Shown piece after piece: positions 53,326 through 61,178 of a DNA stretch of 64,000 bases. The stretch spans positions 62,001 through 126,000 of the forward strand of contig NZ_CANMEH010000004.1 in assembly GCF_947496875.1 (NCBI RefSeq), read 5' to 3'. Position 1 is the first letter of the stretch. The number at the start of each line of letters is the position of its first letter. The position numbers and the translations under genes are program-made. The notes under the pieces are model-generated. The model searched no databases and was not told the DNA's origin. It saw nothing but the letters and a program-made list of their open reading frames with translations. Source of the stretch: an uncultured Paracoccus sp. GTDB taxonomy: Bacteria; Pseudomonadota; Alphaproteobacteria; Rhodobacterales; Rhodobacteraceae.

Positions 53326-54663
53326 TCAGGTCGCCGTCGCGGCCAGTGCCTGCTCGACGGCGGCCGCCACCCGCAGCAGGGCCCGGTCCGCGCCGGCCCT
53401 ACCCATCAGCATCAGCCCGCAGGCAGGGCGCCCGGTCGGCAGGCTGACCGCGGGCAGGCCCAGCACATTGGCGATCCGGGTGTTACGCAGGGACAGCATG
53501 TTTTCGGTCGCAAAGAATTCAGGGTCGGCGATCGCCCTGTCCGCCTGCGGCGGCAGCAGCGGCGCGGTGGGCAGCAGAACCGCGTCGAACCCGGCGACTG
53601 CCTGGGCCCAGGTGACCCGGGCGCGGCGCAGATCCGTCCAGCGCTCGACGAATTCGGGTGCCGTCATCTGTTCGCCACTGCGGAACCGGGCCAGCGTCAC
53701 CGGCAGCATCAGGTCGGGGGCCACGTCGATCTGGGCCCGCCACAGACCATAGGCCTCGGCGGCATAAAGTGGGGTGCCGAGCGCCATCGCCCGGGCCGCC
53801 TCCGGCGGGGTCGCATGGGTGATCGACGCTCCTGCCGCGGCCAGATGGGCCACCGCTTCCTCGAACGCCTGCACCGGCCCCTCGCGGGCGTCCTCGTATG
53901 GGACGCCGCCAAGCACCAGCAGTCGCAGTCCCTTGATCGAGGCGCCGCGCAGGTCGGCCGCCGTGCGGCCGGTCAGCACTGCCATGATCTCGGCACAGTC
54001 CTCGACCGTCCGGGCGATCGGGCCGGTGACGTCGAAGCTCTGGCACAGGGGCAGCACGCCTTCCATCGGAACCGCGCCGTGGGTCGGCTTGAAGCCGACC
54101 AGGTTGTTCCACGCAGCGGGCAGGCGGACCGATCCGCCGGTGTCGGATCCGACGGCCGCGGCGGCAAGGCCCAGCGCCACGGACACCGCCGCCCCCGAGG
54201 ACGAGCCGCCCGGACACAGTGCCGGATCTAGGCTGTTCGGCGGCGTGGCGGTGCCGGGGTTCACCCCGAGACCGGAGAACGCCAGCTCGGTCATGTGGGT
54301 CTTGCCGAGGCAGACCAGCCCCTGCAGCGTGGCGTCGGCCAGTTGCCGGGCGTCGGCGACCGGCACGCGGCCCTCCAGCAGGCGGGTGCCACCCTGGGTG
54401 GCGACGCCGGCGCTGTCGATGTTGTCCTTCCAGCTCAGCGCGACCCCGTCCAGCAGGCCGCGCCGCAGGCCGGCCTTGGCCCGGTCATGCGCCGCCACGG
54501 CCTCGTTCCTCGCCCGATCCGGGGTGGTCCGGGCAAAGATTCGGGCGGCGTCGGGATGCCGGGTGATGGCGTCAAGATAGCCGTCCGCCAGATCGACGGG
54601 GCTGACCAGCCCGGCCAGGATCGCCCGGCCCTGTTCGGTCGCGGATGATGTCAGCCAGTCCAT
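53326..54663 (-). CDS. Amidase signature enzyme
   Basis: A 445-residue amidase. The Lys-cisSer-Ser triad region is readable: LSWKDNIDSAG (Lys), GGSSSGAAVSV (cis-Ser) and GSDTGGSVRLPAAW (nucleophile Ser). The GTATPPNSLDPALCPGGSSSGAA stretch is the family signature. It is not GatA: the rest of the GatCAB set is absent. Substrate unknown. It follows the aminotransferase on the same strand after an 84-base gap. Confidence 0.88.
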   Translation of the reverse strand: MDWLTSSATEQGRAILAGLVSPVDLADGYLDAITRHPDAARIFARTTPDRARNEAVAAHDRAKAGLRRGLLDGVALSWKDNIDSAGVATQGGTRLLEGRVPVADARQLADATLQGLVCLGKTHMTELAFSGLGVNPGTATPPNSLDPALCPGGSSSGAAVSVALGLAAAAVGSDTGGSVRLPAAWNNLVGFKPTHGAVPMEGVLPLCQSFDVTGPIARTVEDCAEIMAVLTGRTAADLRGASIKGLRLLVLGGVPYEDAREGPVQAFEEAVAHLAAAGASITHATPPEAARAMALGTPLYAAEAYGLWRAQIDVAPDLMLPVTLARFRSGEQMTAPEFVERWTDLRRARVTWAQAVAGFDAVLLPTAPLLPPQADRAIADPEFFATENMLSLRNTRIANVLGLPAVSLPTGRPACGLMLMGRAGADRALLRVAAAVEQALAATAT

Positions 54664-54822
54664 GCGCTTTCCCTTATTCCCCCGACGCCGCAGCCCGGTG
54701 CGTCGCCGCAAGGCTAGCGGCGCCGGCAGGGTCGGGCAATGGCGGATGGACCCTGACCCGCGCGGCACCTAAGCTTGGCCCCGGGATGCGCCACGGCGGC
54801 CGTCCACAGGATGAGGCGGAAG

Positions 54823-56046
54823 ATGCGGTTCGACCATGACGTGATCATCGCCGGAGGCGGGCTGAACGGACCGGCGCTGGCGCTGGCGCTGCAGGCCGCC
54901 GGGCTGTCGGTCGCGGTGGTCGATGCGCGCCCTGCGGCCGACCGGGCGGCCGAAGGGTTCGACGGGCGCGCCTATGCGCTGGCACTGGCGTCGCGGCGGC
55001 TGCTGACGGCGCTGGGGCTGTGGGGCGGCCTGGCGCCGCACTCGCAGCCGATCAACCGGGTGATCGCGACGCAGGGCTGGCCGGGCGAAGGCGCGGGCCG
55101 TCTGGCCCTGATGTTCGACAGCGCCGAGATCGAGGAAGGTCCGGTCGGACACATGCTGGAGGACCGGTTCCTCTATGCCGCCCTGATGGATGCCATGCAC
55201 GGTTCGGTCCGCCACATCGCGGGGACCGCCGTGACCGGGCAGGAATCCGGCGCGGGTGGGGTGACGGCGGTCCTGTCGAACGGCCAGCGACTGACCGCGC
55301 GCGTCCTGGTCGGGGCCGACGGACGCCAGTCCGGCGTGGCAGAGCGGGCGGGACTCCGCCGGGCCGGCTGGTCCTATGGGCAGACCGCGCTTGTCGCGGC
55401 CGTCGATCATGCACTGCCGCACGAGGGGATCGCCCATCAGTTCTTCATGCCGACCGGGCCGCTGGCGATCCTGCCCCTGCCCGGCAACCGCAGTTCCATC
55501 GTCTGGTCCGAACCGGACGACAGCGCCGCGGCCATCGCCGGGCTGGACGACCTCGGGTTCATGGAGGTGCTGAGGCCCCGCTTCGGCGACTTCCTGGGGC
55601 GGATCACGCTGGCCGGGCCGCGCTTCACCTATCCGCTGAGCCTGGCCATGGCGCACGACTATGTGGCGCGCCGGGTGGTGCTGGTCGGGGACTCGGCCCA
55701 CGGGGTCCACCCGATCGCCGGACAGGGGCTCAATCTCGGGCTGCGCGACGTCGCCGCCCTGGCAGAGGTGCTGGTCGAGGCGTGGCGTCGTGGCGAGGAC
55801 ATCGGCGCCGCGGACGTGCTGGCGCGCTATCAGCGCTGGCGCCGGTTCAACGCGACTGCGCTGGGTCTGGGCATGGATGCCGTGAATCGGCTGTTTTCCA
55901 CCCCCAACCCGCTGCTGCGGACGGTCAGGGGACTGGGGATGGGGGCGATCACCGCCATCGGTCCGGTGCGTCGCACCTTCATGCGCCAGGCTGCCGGGTT
56001 GAGCATGGACCCGATGCCACGGCTGCTGACCGGGCAGCCGCTCTAG
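54823..56046 (+). CDS. UbiH/UbiF-family FAD monooxygenase
   Basis: A 407-residue flavoprotein hydroxylase for ubiquinone ring hydroxylation. FAD-binding GxGxxG at IIAGGGLNGPALALALQAAG, the family DG motif VLVGADGRQSGVAE, and the GD motif VLVGDSAHGVHPIAGQGLNLGLRDV are all present. AGGATGAGGCGGAAG precedes the ATG at 54823. It acts at the inner face of the cytoplasmic membrane. Which ring position it hydroxylates cannot be told from sequence alone. Confidence 0.92.
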   Translation: MRFDHDVIIAGGGLNGPALALALQAAGLSVAVVDARPAADRAAEGFDGRAYALALASRRLLTALGLWGGLAPHSQPINRVIATQGWPGEGAGRLALMFDSAEIEEGPVGHMLEDRFLYAALMDAMHGSVRHIAGTAVTGQESGAGGVTAVLSNGQRLTARVLVGADGRQSGVAERAGLRRAGWSYGQTALVAAVDHALPHEGIAHQFFMPTGPLAILPLPGNRSSIVWSEPDDSAAAIAGLDDLGFMEVLRPRFGDFLGRITLAGPRFTYPLSLAMAHDYVARRVVLVGDSAHGVHPIAGQGLNLGLRDVAALAEVLVEAWRRGEDIGAADVLARYQRWRRFNATALGLGMDAVNRLFSTPNPLLRTVRGLGMGAITAIGPVRRTFMRQAAGLSMDPMPRLLTGQPL

Positions 56047-56144
56047 AACCGGCGGACACGCTCGCCGGAACCGTCACGAGCCTGAGAGCGTTCAGCGGCC
56101 GACCCGTCCCTGTTTCGTGACGTGCAACCTATTGGGACGGCGCT

Positions 56145-56732
56145 ATGATCCGCTGCATGAACCTTCGCTCCCTCGCTCTTGCGCCCGCCTTCGCCCTCGT
56201 CCTTGCCGTCCCGGCGATGGCCGAGAAGATTTCCCTCAACGAGATCTCGCGCTATCTGAACACGATCAAGACGGCCGTGGCCGGGTTCACGCAGGTCAAC
56301 CCGGACGGCTCGATCTCGACCGGAACGGTCTATATCCACCGGCCGAACCGGGTCAGGTTCGAATACAAGGGCGACAAGACCCTGGTGATCGCGTCCGCGG
56401 GGCAGGTCGCCGTGTTCGACCGCAAGTCGAACACCGGCCCGCAGCAATACCCGCTGTCCAAGACGCCGCTGTCGATCATCCTGGCCGACAACATCAATCT
56501 GGGCCGTGCCCGCATGGTGACCGCCCATTCGGAACAGAAGAACACGACGGTGGTGCGGGCGCAGGACCCCGAGCATCCCGAATACGGCAACATCCAGATG
56601 GTGTTCACCGCCAACCCCACCCAGTTGCGGCAGTGGGTGGTGACGGACGACGCGGGCAAGAAGACGACGGTCATCCTGGGCGACATGCAGACCGGCGTCG
56701 GCATCCCGGCCTCGAAGTTCGCGATCCAGTAA
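56145..56732 (+). CDS. lolA: Outer-membrane lipoprotein carrier LolA-family protein
   Basis: A 195-residue periplasmic protein with a signal peptide ending near residue 26 (VPAMAEK). The mature part matches the LolA beta-barrel: AGFTQVNPDGSISTGTVYIHRPNRVRFEY, YPLSKTPLSIIL and GNIQMVFTANPTQLRQWVVTD. It ferries lipoproteins through the periplasm. The start could be ATG 56145 or 56157; both give a signal peptide. Its position after ftsK/ubiH is standard for the order. Confidence 0.9.
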   Translation: MIRCMNLRSLALAPAFALVLAVPAMAEKISLNEISRYLNTIKTAVAGFTQVNPDGSISTGTVYIHRPNRVRFEYKGDKTLVIASAGQVAVFDRKSNTGPQQYPLSKTPLSIILADNINLGRARMVTAHSEQKNTTVVRAQDPEHPEYGNIQMVFTANPTQLRQWVVTDDAGKKTTVILGDMQTGVGIPASKFAIQ

Positions 56733-56752
56733 GCGGCCCCTCAACGGCGGCG

Positions 56753-56782
56753 GGGCAAGGCGGTCCGTTCGGCACCTTGCCC
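56753..56782. terminator. Hairpin between convergent lolA and SLT gene
   Basis: Perfect 8-bp arms GGGCAAGG/CCTTGCCC around a 14-base loop lie in the 61-base convergent gap. There is no T tract on either strand, so a weak bidirectional terminator is only a possibility. Confidence 0.4.
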
Positions 56783-56793
56783 AGTTCCGGCGG

Positions 56794-57378
56794 TCAGGCC
56801 CGTCTGCAGCTGGCCAGTTGCTGACGGTACATCTCCGACCGGGCGCCCACCTGCGCGGCCACCGCCACCAGCCATGACTTGCTGTTGTACGATCCGCGCG
56901 CGAACCCGCTGCGCCCTTCGTGATAGGCAAGGTACTGGTTGCGCGCGTCGTGGGGCGAGATTCCCAGCCGCCGGGTCGAGTTCTGCATGTACCAGCCCAT
57001 GAAGTCGGTGGCGTCGCGGATGTTGTCGCGCCGCGCCCGGCGCTGGCCGGTTTCCTGCAGATATTCGTCCCAGGTGCCATCCAGCGCCTGGGAATAGCCG
57101 AAGGCCGAGCTCTGCCGTCCCAGCGGGATGATCCCCAGCGCATACTGGTGGGGGGTCCGGGCATTGCCCACGAATTTCGATTCCTGGTGGATCGCGGCCA
57201 TCTGGACGTGAACCGGCACGCCCCAGCGACGCTCGGCCTTCCGCATCGCCTGCAGATAGGCGGGCCGTTCCGCGACCAGCGCGCAGGCATTGTCGAGGTT
57301 GCGGGGCGGCTTGCCCCCGCCCCCGCCCCCGCAGGATGCCACCAGAAGGATGATCCCCAGCTTCAGGTATCTGTTCAT
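56794..57378 (-). CDS. Transglycosylase SLT-domain lipoprotein
   Basis: A 194-residue predicted lipoprotein. Lipobox LLVASC (Cys16), a run of six glycines, then an SLT/lysozyme-like domain: PVHVQMAAIHQESKFVGNARTP (catalytic Glu in HQESKF), IIPLGRQSSAFGYSQALDGTWDEYL, YLAYHEGRSGF. It cleaves peptidoglycan glycan strands from the outer membrane. ATG at 57378 follows a GAGG-type site. Confidence 0.9.
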   Translation of the reverse strand: MNRYLKLGIILLVASCGGGGGGKPPRNLDNACALVAERPAYLQAMRKAERRWGVPVHVQMAAIHQESKFVGNARTPHQYALGIIPLGRQSSAFGYSQALDGTWDEYLQETGQRRARRDNIRDATDFMGWYMQNSTRRLGISPHDARNQYLAYHEGRSGFARGSYNSKSWLVAVAAQVGARSEMYRQQLASCRRA

Positions 57379-57564
57379 CTGCCGCCTCGGTTTTTTGTCG
57401 TGTTTTGCCCCGGAACCTAACGGAAACGGGCCGGCGGGGAAATCAGGAATGCGTCAGCCGGGATGCGGGCGGTGCCCGGACCGTCGCCATGCAATGGCCT
57501 TTCGCCCGTGTTCGCTTCGGTCTAAGGTGCGGCAACGTAAACAGACCGTGAAAAGGGAGAGGTC

Positions 57565-58749
57565 ATGGCCGAGAACGAGATCGTCATACTTTCCGGCGCC
57601 CGCACCGCCATCGGCGGATTCGGCGGCAGCCTTGCCGGAATTCCGCCCATCGACCTGGCCACGACGGTCACCAAGGTCGCGATGGAACGCGCGGGCGTCT
57701 CGCCCGAGCAGATCGGCACGGTCGCCTTCGGGCACGTCATCAACACCGAGCCGCGCGACATGTACCTGTCCCGGGTCGCGATGCTGAACGCCGGCATCCC
57801 GGACAAGACCCCCGCCATGAACGTGAACCGCCTGTGCGGATCGGGCGCGCAGGCGATTGCCTCGGTGGCGCAGTCGCTGATGCTGGGGGATGCGGATTTC
57901 GGCGTCGCCGGCGGCGCCGAGAGCATGAGCCGCGGCCCTTACATCCTCCCGTCGATGCGCCACGGCGCGAAGATGGGTGATCAGCAGGCGCTGGACATGA
58001 TGGTGGGCGCGCTGACCGATCCGATGGGCACCGGCCACATGGGCGTGACCGCCGAGAACGTGGCCAGCGAGCACCAGATCAGCCGCGACGACCAGGACGC
58101 TTTCGCGCTGGAAAGCCAGAACCGCGCCGCCCGCGCCATCCAGGAAGGCCGCTTCAAGGAGCAGATCGTCCCGGTGCAGGTCAAGACCCGCAAGGGCACC
58201 GTTACCTTCGACACGGACGAGCATCCCAAGGCCACCACCACCGAGGCGCTGGCCGGGCTGCGCACCGTGTTCAAGAAGGACGACGGCACCGTGACCGCCG
58301 GCAACGCCAGCGGCATCAATGACGGCGCGGCCGCGATCGTGCTGGCGCGTGCCGACGCCGCCAAGGCCGCAGGCCTGACGCCCAAGTTCCGGCTTCTGGG
58401 CTACGCCCACGCCGGCGTGCGCCCCGAGGTCATGGGCATCGGCCCGATCCCCGCAGTCGAGAAGCTGATGGAGAAGACCGGCCTGTCGGTGACGGATTTC
58501 GACGTGATCGAGTCCAACGAGGCCTTTGCCGCGCAGGCGCTGGCGGTGAACAAGGGTCTCGGGCTCGACGCCGAAAAAGTGAACCCGAACGGCGGCGCCA
58601 TCGCGCTTGGCCACCCGATCGGCGCGACCGGCGCGGTGCTGACGGTGAAGGCGATGTACGAACTGGAACGGACCGGCGGCAAGCTGGGGCTGATCACCAT
58701 GTGCATCGGTGGTGGCCAAGGTATCGCGCTCGCCATCGAACGGATCTGA
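57565..58749 (+). CDS. Acetyl-CoA C-acetyltransferase (thiolase)
   Basis: A 394-residue thiolase with the three active-site residues C91 (NRLCGSGAQAI), H350 (ALGHPIGATGA) and C380 (TMCIGGGQG). Closest to biosynthetic/degradative acetoacetyl-CoA thiolases, which supply the polyhydroxybutyrate or ethylmalonyl-CoA pathway. No phaB is adjacent. AAAGGGAGAGGTC precedes the ATG. A terminator follows at 58781. Confidence 0.93.
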   Translation: MAENEIVILSGARTAIGGFGGSLAGIPPIDLATTVTKVAMERAGVSPEQIGTVAFGHVINTEPRDMYLSRVAMLNAGIPDKTPAMNVNRLCGSGAQAIASVAQSLMLGDADFGVAGGAESMSRGPYILPSMRHGAKMGDQQALDMMVGALTDPMGTGHMGVTAENVASEHQISRDDQDAFALESQNRAARAIQEGRFKEQIVPVQVKTRKGTVTFDTDEHPKATTTEALAGLRTVFKKDDGTVTAGNASGINDGAAAIVLARADAAKAAGLTPKFRLLGYAHAGVRPEVMGIGPIPAVEKLMEKTGLSVTDFDVIESNEAFAAQALAVNKGLGLDAEKVNPNGGAIALGHPIGATGAVLTVKAMYELERTGGKLGLITMCIGGGQGIALAIERI

Positions 58750-58780
58750 TCCGGCGCAACTGCCCTATCTGACAAGCATC

Positions 58781-58808
58781 AGCCCGGCCGCAGCAATGCG
58801 GGCGGGCT
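58781..58808 (+). terminator. Rho-independent terminator after the thiolase gene
   Basis: AGCCCG and CGGGCT, then CCGCA and TGCGG, pair across one G/G mismatch, with a GCAA loop, followed by TTTTC. It lies 32 bases after the stop. Confidence 0.8.
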
Positions 58809-58859
58809 TTTCAGTGAACAGCGGACCGGGCTTCGCGATCCCGGCGGCCGCAAGCAGAA

Positions 58860-58883
58860 CGGGCCGCCCTTGTGGACGGCCCG
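58860..58883 (-). terminator. Terminator of the candidate small transcript
   Basis: On the - strand CGGGCCG(T)CC and GG(G)CGGCCCG pair over 10 positions (one wobble) around an ACAA loop, followed by TTCTGCTTG. It stands about 80 bases past the small ORF and would end a transcript of about 190 bases. Confidence 0.65.
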
Positions 58884-58961
58884 CGAGATCTGGGAGATGG
58901 TCCGGTTAGGGATGGAAATCATCCGGTCCCAGGCAGGGTTTGGCCCCCTTTGGGGTTGCCC

Positions 58962-59018
58962 TCAGGCGGCACGCCCCCTGATTGTCCCGACACCTCTCTC
59001 CAACATCACTCTCGACAC
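58962..59018 (-). CDS. Predicted 18-residue peptide with near-perfect Shine-Dalgarno
   Basis: GTG at 59018 opens MSRVMLERGVGTIRGRAA and a TGA stop follows. Immediately before it lies AAAGGAGGTGGTCC (59020-59033), which pairs with the 16S rRNA 3' end along 14 bases with a single G-U. The spacing to the GTG is short, so an in-frame ATG four codons later may be the true start. The peptide is basic and without hydrophobic stretches. Confidence 0.45.
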   Translation of the reverse strand: MSRVMLERGVGTIRGRAA

Positions 59019-59053
59019 TGGACCACCTCCTTTCGCTGCGTTGACACTGACGT

Positions 59054-59082
59054 CAGACTGCCACAGCGATTCGGTCTGTCAA
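59054..59082 (-). promoter_or_regulatory. Candidate sigma-70 promoter of the small transcript
   Basis: TTGACA (-35) at 59077-59082, 17 bases, AGTCTG (poor -10) at 59054-59059. The palindrome TGACGTCA overlaps the initiation region just downstream. The -10 is weak, which is common in this order. Confidence 0.4.
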
Positions 59083-59088
59083 CGGAAA

Positions 59089-59685
59089 TCAGGGTGCGCG
59101 TGTCAGGATTTTGTGGATCGTGATCCGGAACGGCGCAAGGGCGAGTATGGCAAGCACCAGCTTGACCCCCCAGTCAGCGACGGCCAGCGACACCCATACC
59201 GGCGTGACCGGCCCGGCGCCCAGGAGCGGGACCGCCTCGTTCGCCCACCCGGTGTTGCCATCGGCCGGCAGGAACGCGGCAAAGGCGATGCTGAAGAACA
59301 GTGCCGTATCCACGGCCGACCCGATGATCGAGGACACCAGCGGCGCCCGCCACCAGTCCTGCCGGCGGAGGCGGTCGAACACTGCGACGTCCAGCAGCTG
59401 CGCCACCAGAAACGCCGCGCCCGAGGCGATCGCGATGCGCAACGTGGTCTTGTCCAGCCCCGCCGCAATCAGCGAGCATGCCAGGCCCACGGCGAATCCA
59501 GCCAGCACGACGCGCCGTGCCGCGCGGGGACCATGGATCCGGTTGCTGATGTCGGTGACCAGGAACGCGAACGGGTAGGTCAGCGCGCCCCAGGTCAGCC
59601 AGTCGCCCAGCATGATCTGGACAAGGATGTTGGATGCGACGACGACCGCCGCCATCGCCATGATGGCGGGCACGAGAGAGCGCAT
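59089..59685 (-). CDS. Queuosine precursor transporter (VUT/YhhQ family)
   Basis: A 198-residue membrane protein with about six helices. Family features include SNILVQ, LTWGALTYPFAFLVTDISNRIHGPRAARRVVLAGF and the closing LAVADWGVKLVLAILALAPFR. YhhQ proteins import preQ0/preQ1 for tRNA queuosine. The ATG at 59685 follows a purine-rich site. No preQ1 riboswitch is recognisable upstream. A candidate small transcript follows on the same strand. Confidence 0.85.
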   Translation of the reverse strand: MRSLVPAIMAMAAVVVASNILVQIMLGDWLTWGALTYPFAFLVTDISNRIHGPRAARRVVLAGFAVGLACSLIAAGLDKTTLRIAIASGAAFLVAQLLDVAVFDRLRRQDWWRAPLVSSIIGSAVDTALFFSIAFAAFLPADGNTGWANEAVPLLGAGPVTPVWVSLAVADWGVKLVLAILALAPFRITIHKILTRAP

Positions 59686-59836
59686 GGGGATCGTTTCCGT
59701 TTTACAAGGTGGCGGAACAACTCGGTCCCGCAGCGCAACCCACGTGGGCGCGACGGAACGGATGCCGCTTACGGACGCTGAACCCGGCTGTCAAGGATCG
59801 GCGTGAGCCATGGGGCGGGCACGCCCACCCCCGAGA

Positions 59837-60343
59837 TCACGGCTCCGGCGGCGCGGTCGGGGTCTGCACCCCGGTCGGGCGCCAGCGGTCCAGTTCGCTC
59901 CAGCTGTCCAGCGTCTGCGGACGATAGGCGCGATAGTAGACGCCCTGCCGGCCCAGAACCTCCAGGGGGCGCCGTCCCTGCCGGGACCGGAACTGCTGAT
60001 CCTCGGCCGCGGTGATTTCGCGGATGTCGGACTGGAGGCCCTGACGGCCCGCATAGGCGACCAGGGCCGCGTCGCTGGCGGCGATCCCCTGATCGGTCAA
60101 CCTGGCAGGGTTGCCGCCCAAGGCCACGACCGCATCGGCCCTGGGGGTCGGATCCGTGATGTTGGCACCCTGCGGCGTCGGGGGCGGCAGCTGCGCCAGG
60201 CTTGGCGGCATCTGCAGCGCCCGGGTCGGCACGATGGCGAATTCATCCGGACCTTCGCTGCTGGAACGGATGTTCATCAGCCGCCCGTCATCGGCGCAGC
60301 CGGCCAGCACCAGCAGGGACAGGCCAAGTGCAACAGACCGCAT
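59837..60343 (-). CDS. DUF3035 lipoprotein
   Basis: A 168-residue predicted lipoprotein: lipobox VLAGC (Cys16), then the DUF3035 features GPDEFAIVPTRALQMPPSLAQLPPPTPQGANITDPTPRADAVVALGG. The family is typical of Rhodobacterales, often found beside lspA, and is of unknown function, though this pattern (FAIV...PL..PP...LP.P) recalls outer-membrane assembly lipoproteins. It follows lspA by 33 bases. Confidence 0.85.
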   Translation of the reverse strand: MRSVALGLSLLVLAGCADDGRLMNIRSSSEGPDEFAIVPTRALQMPPSLAQLPPPTPQGANITDPTPRADAVVALGGNPARLTDQGIAASDAALVAYAGRQGLQSDIREITAAEDQQFRSRQGRRPLEVLGRQGVYYRAYRPQTLDSWSELDRWRPTGVQTPTAPPEP

Positions 60344-60376
60344 GTTCGAAACTCCGGTTCCTTCGTCGGACCGGGT

Positions 60377-61162
60377 TTAGCGCGTCCGGGCCTTGCCGTC
60401 ACGGGTCTTGTCGTCATGGGTCTTGTCCCGCCGCGCGCGGCTCCGGCGCGGCTTTTCCTGCGGCAGGTCCCCGCCCGCGCCACCATCGCCCGGCAGGAAC
60501 ACCAGTCCGAGGGCACCGGCGAAGATCGCGATGTCGGCGATGTTGAAGCTGTAGGGGTTGCGCCAGCCCGGCAGCGACATGTTCAGGAAATCGGCCACCG
60601 CCCCATAGGCGATGCGGTCGATCACGTTGCCGACCGCGCCACCGATCAGCAGGCCCGACGCGACCTGTGCAAGTCGTCCCGGCCTGACCCGCCACAGCCA
60701 GATCGCGACGCCCACACAGACCACGGCCGCAACCCCGACCAGGATCCAGCGCATCACCTCGACATCGGAACTGAACAGGCCGAAATTGATCCCCTGGTTC
60801 CACGCCATCCGCAGGTTCAGGAACGGCTCCCATACGGTGAGCTCCTGGATCTCCTTCAGGCGCAGCGCATGCACCACGACGTATTTCGTCAGCTGATCCA
60901 GCGCGACGACGACCGCCGCGACGATCAGTGCCATCCGCAGCGCAGCCGATCGGTCCGGAACCGGTGGCGCGACGGCCTTGCCCGCGCTGCGCCGGGGTCG
61001 CGGCGCAGCCTTGGCCCTTGCCTGTCCGGACGTGCCGTTGTCGGCGCCGCGCGCGGGCGCAGATCCCGCCGACTTGCGCCGGGGGGCGGAGGACGCCTTG
61101 CGCAGCTTGGGCTCGGGCGGGTCCGCTGGCGGATCGATGGGCGTGGGGGCGTCGTCGGTCAT
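60377..61162 (-). CDS. lspA: Lipoprotein signal peptidase LspA with unusual N- and C-terminal extensions
   Basis: A 261-residue type II signal peptidase; the core (about 77-228) is 150 residues with four helices. Catalytic aspartates lie in GGAVGNVIDRI and FNIADIAIFAGAL; WNQGINFGLF is also conserved. It cleaves prolipoproteins at the lipobox. Before the core is a 75-residue Pro/Ala/Arg/Lys-rich stretch and after it a 30-residue Arg/Lys/Asp tail. The true start could be Met77 (MALIVAAVVVALDQ) but no ribosome binding site precedes it. It follows purH by 16 bases. Confidence 0.9.
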   Translation of the reverse strand: MTDDAPTPIDPPADPPEPKLRKASSAPRRKSAGSAPARGADNGTSGQARAKAAPRPRRSAGKAVAPPVPDRSAALRMALIVAAVVVALDQLTKYVVVHALRLKEIQELTVWEPFLNLRMAWNQGINFGLFSSDVEVMRWILVGVAAVVCVGVAIWLWRVRPGRLAQVASGLLIGGAVGNVIDRIAYGAVADFLNMSLPGWRNPYSFNIADIAIFAGALGLVFLPGDGGAGGDLPQEKPRRSRARRDKTHDDKTRDGKARTR

Positions 61163-61178
61163 GCCGGCAGGGCCGCGA

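Larger units (their letters stand above)
58860..59047 (-). ncRNA. Candidate small RNA or short mRNA between thiolase and yhhQ genes
   Basis: A self-contained unit on the - strand: -35 TTGACA at 59077-59082, a start expected near 59047, a 14-base extended Shine-Dalgarno, an 18-codon ORF (58962-59018), a G/C-rich structured part with GGGGGC/GCAACCCC, then a terminator hairpin. It overlaps no gene. It may be an mRNA for a micropeptide, a dual-function RNA or an RNA titrating the anti-Shine-Dalgarno. I recognise no named family. Confidence 0.5.

Noticed and set aside
59016..59033. GGACCACCTCCTTT on the + strand as a 16S rRNA 3' end fragment
   Set aside because: It resembles the rRNA tail, but no other rRNA sequence adjoins it. 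It reads better as a Shine-Dalgarno on the - strand.
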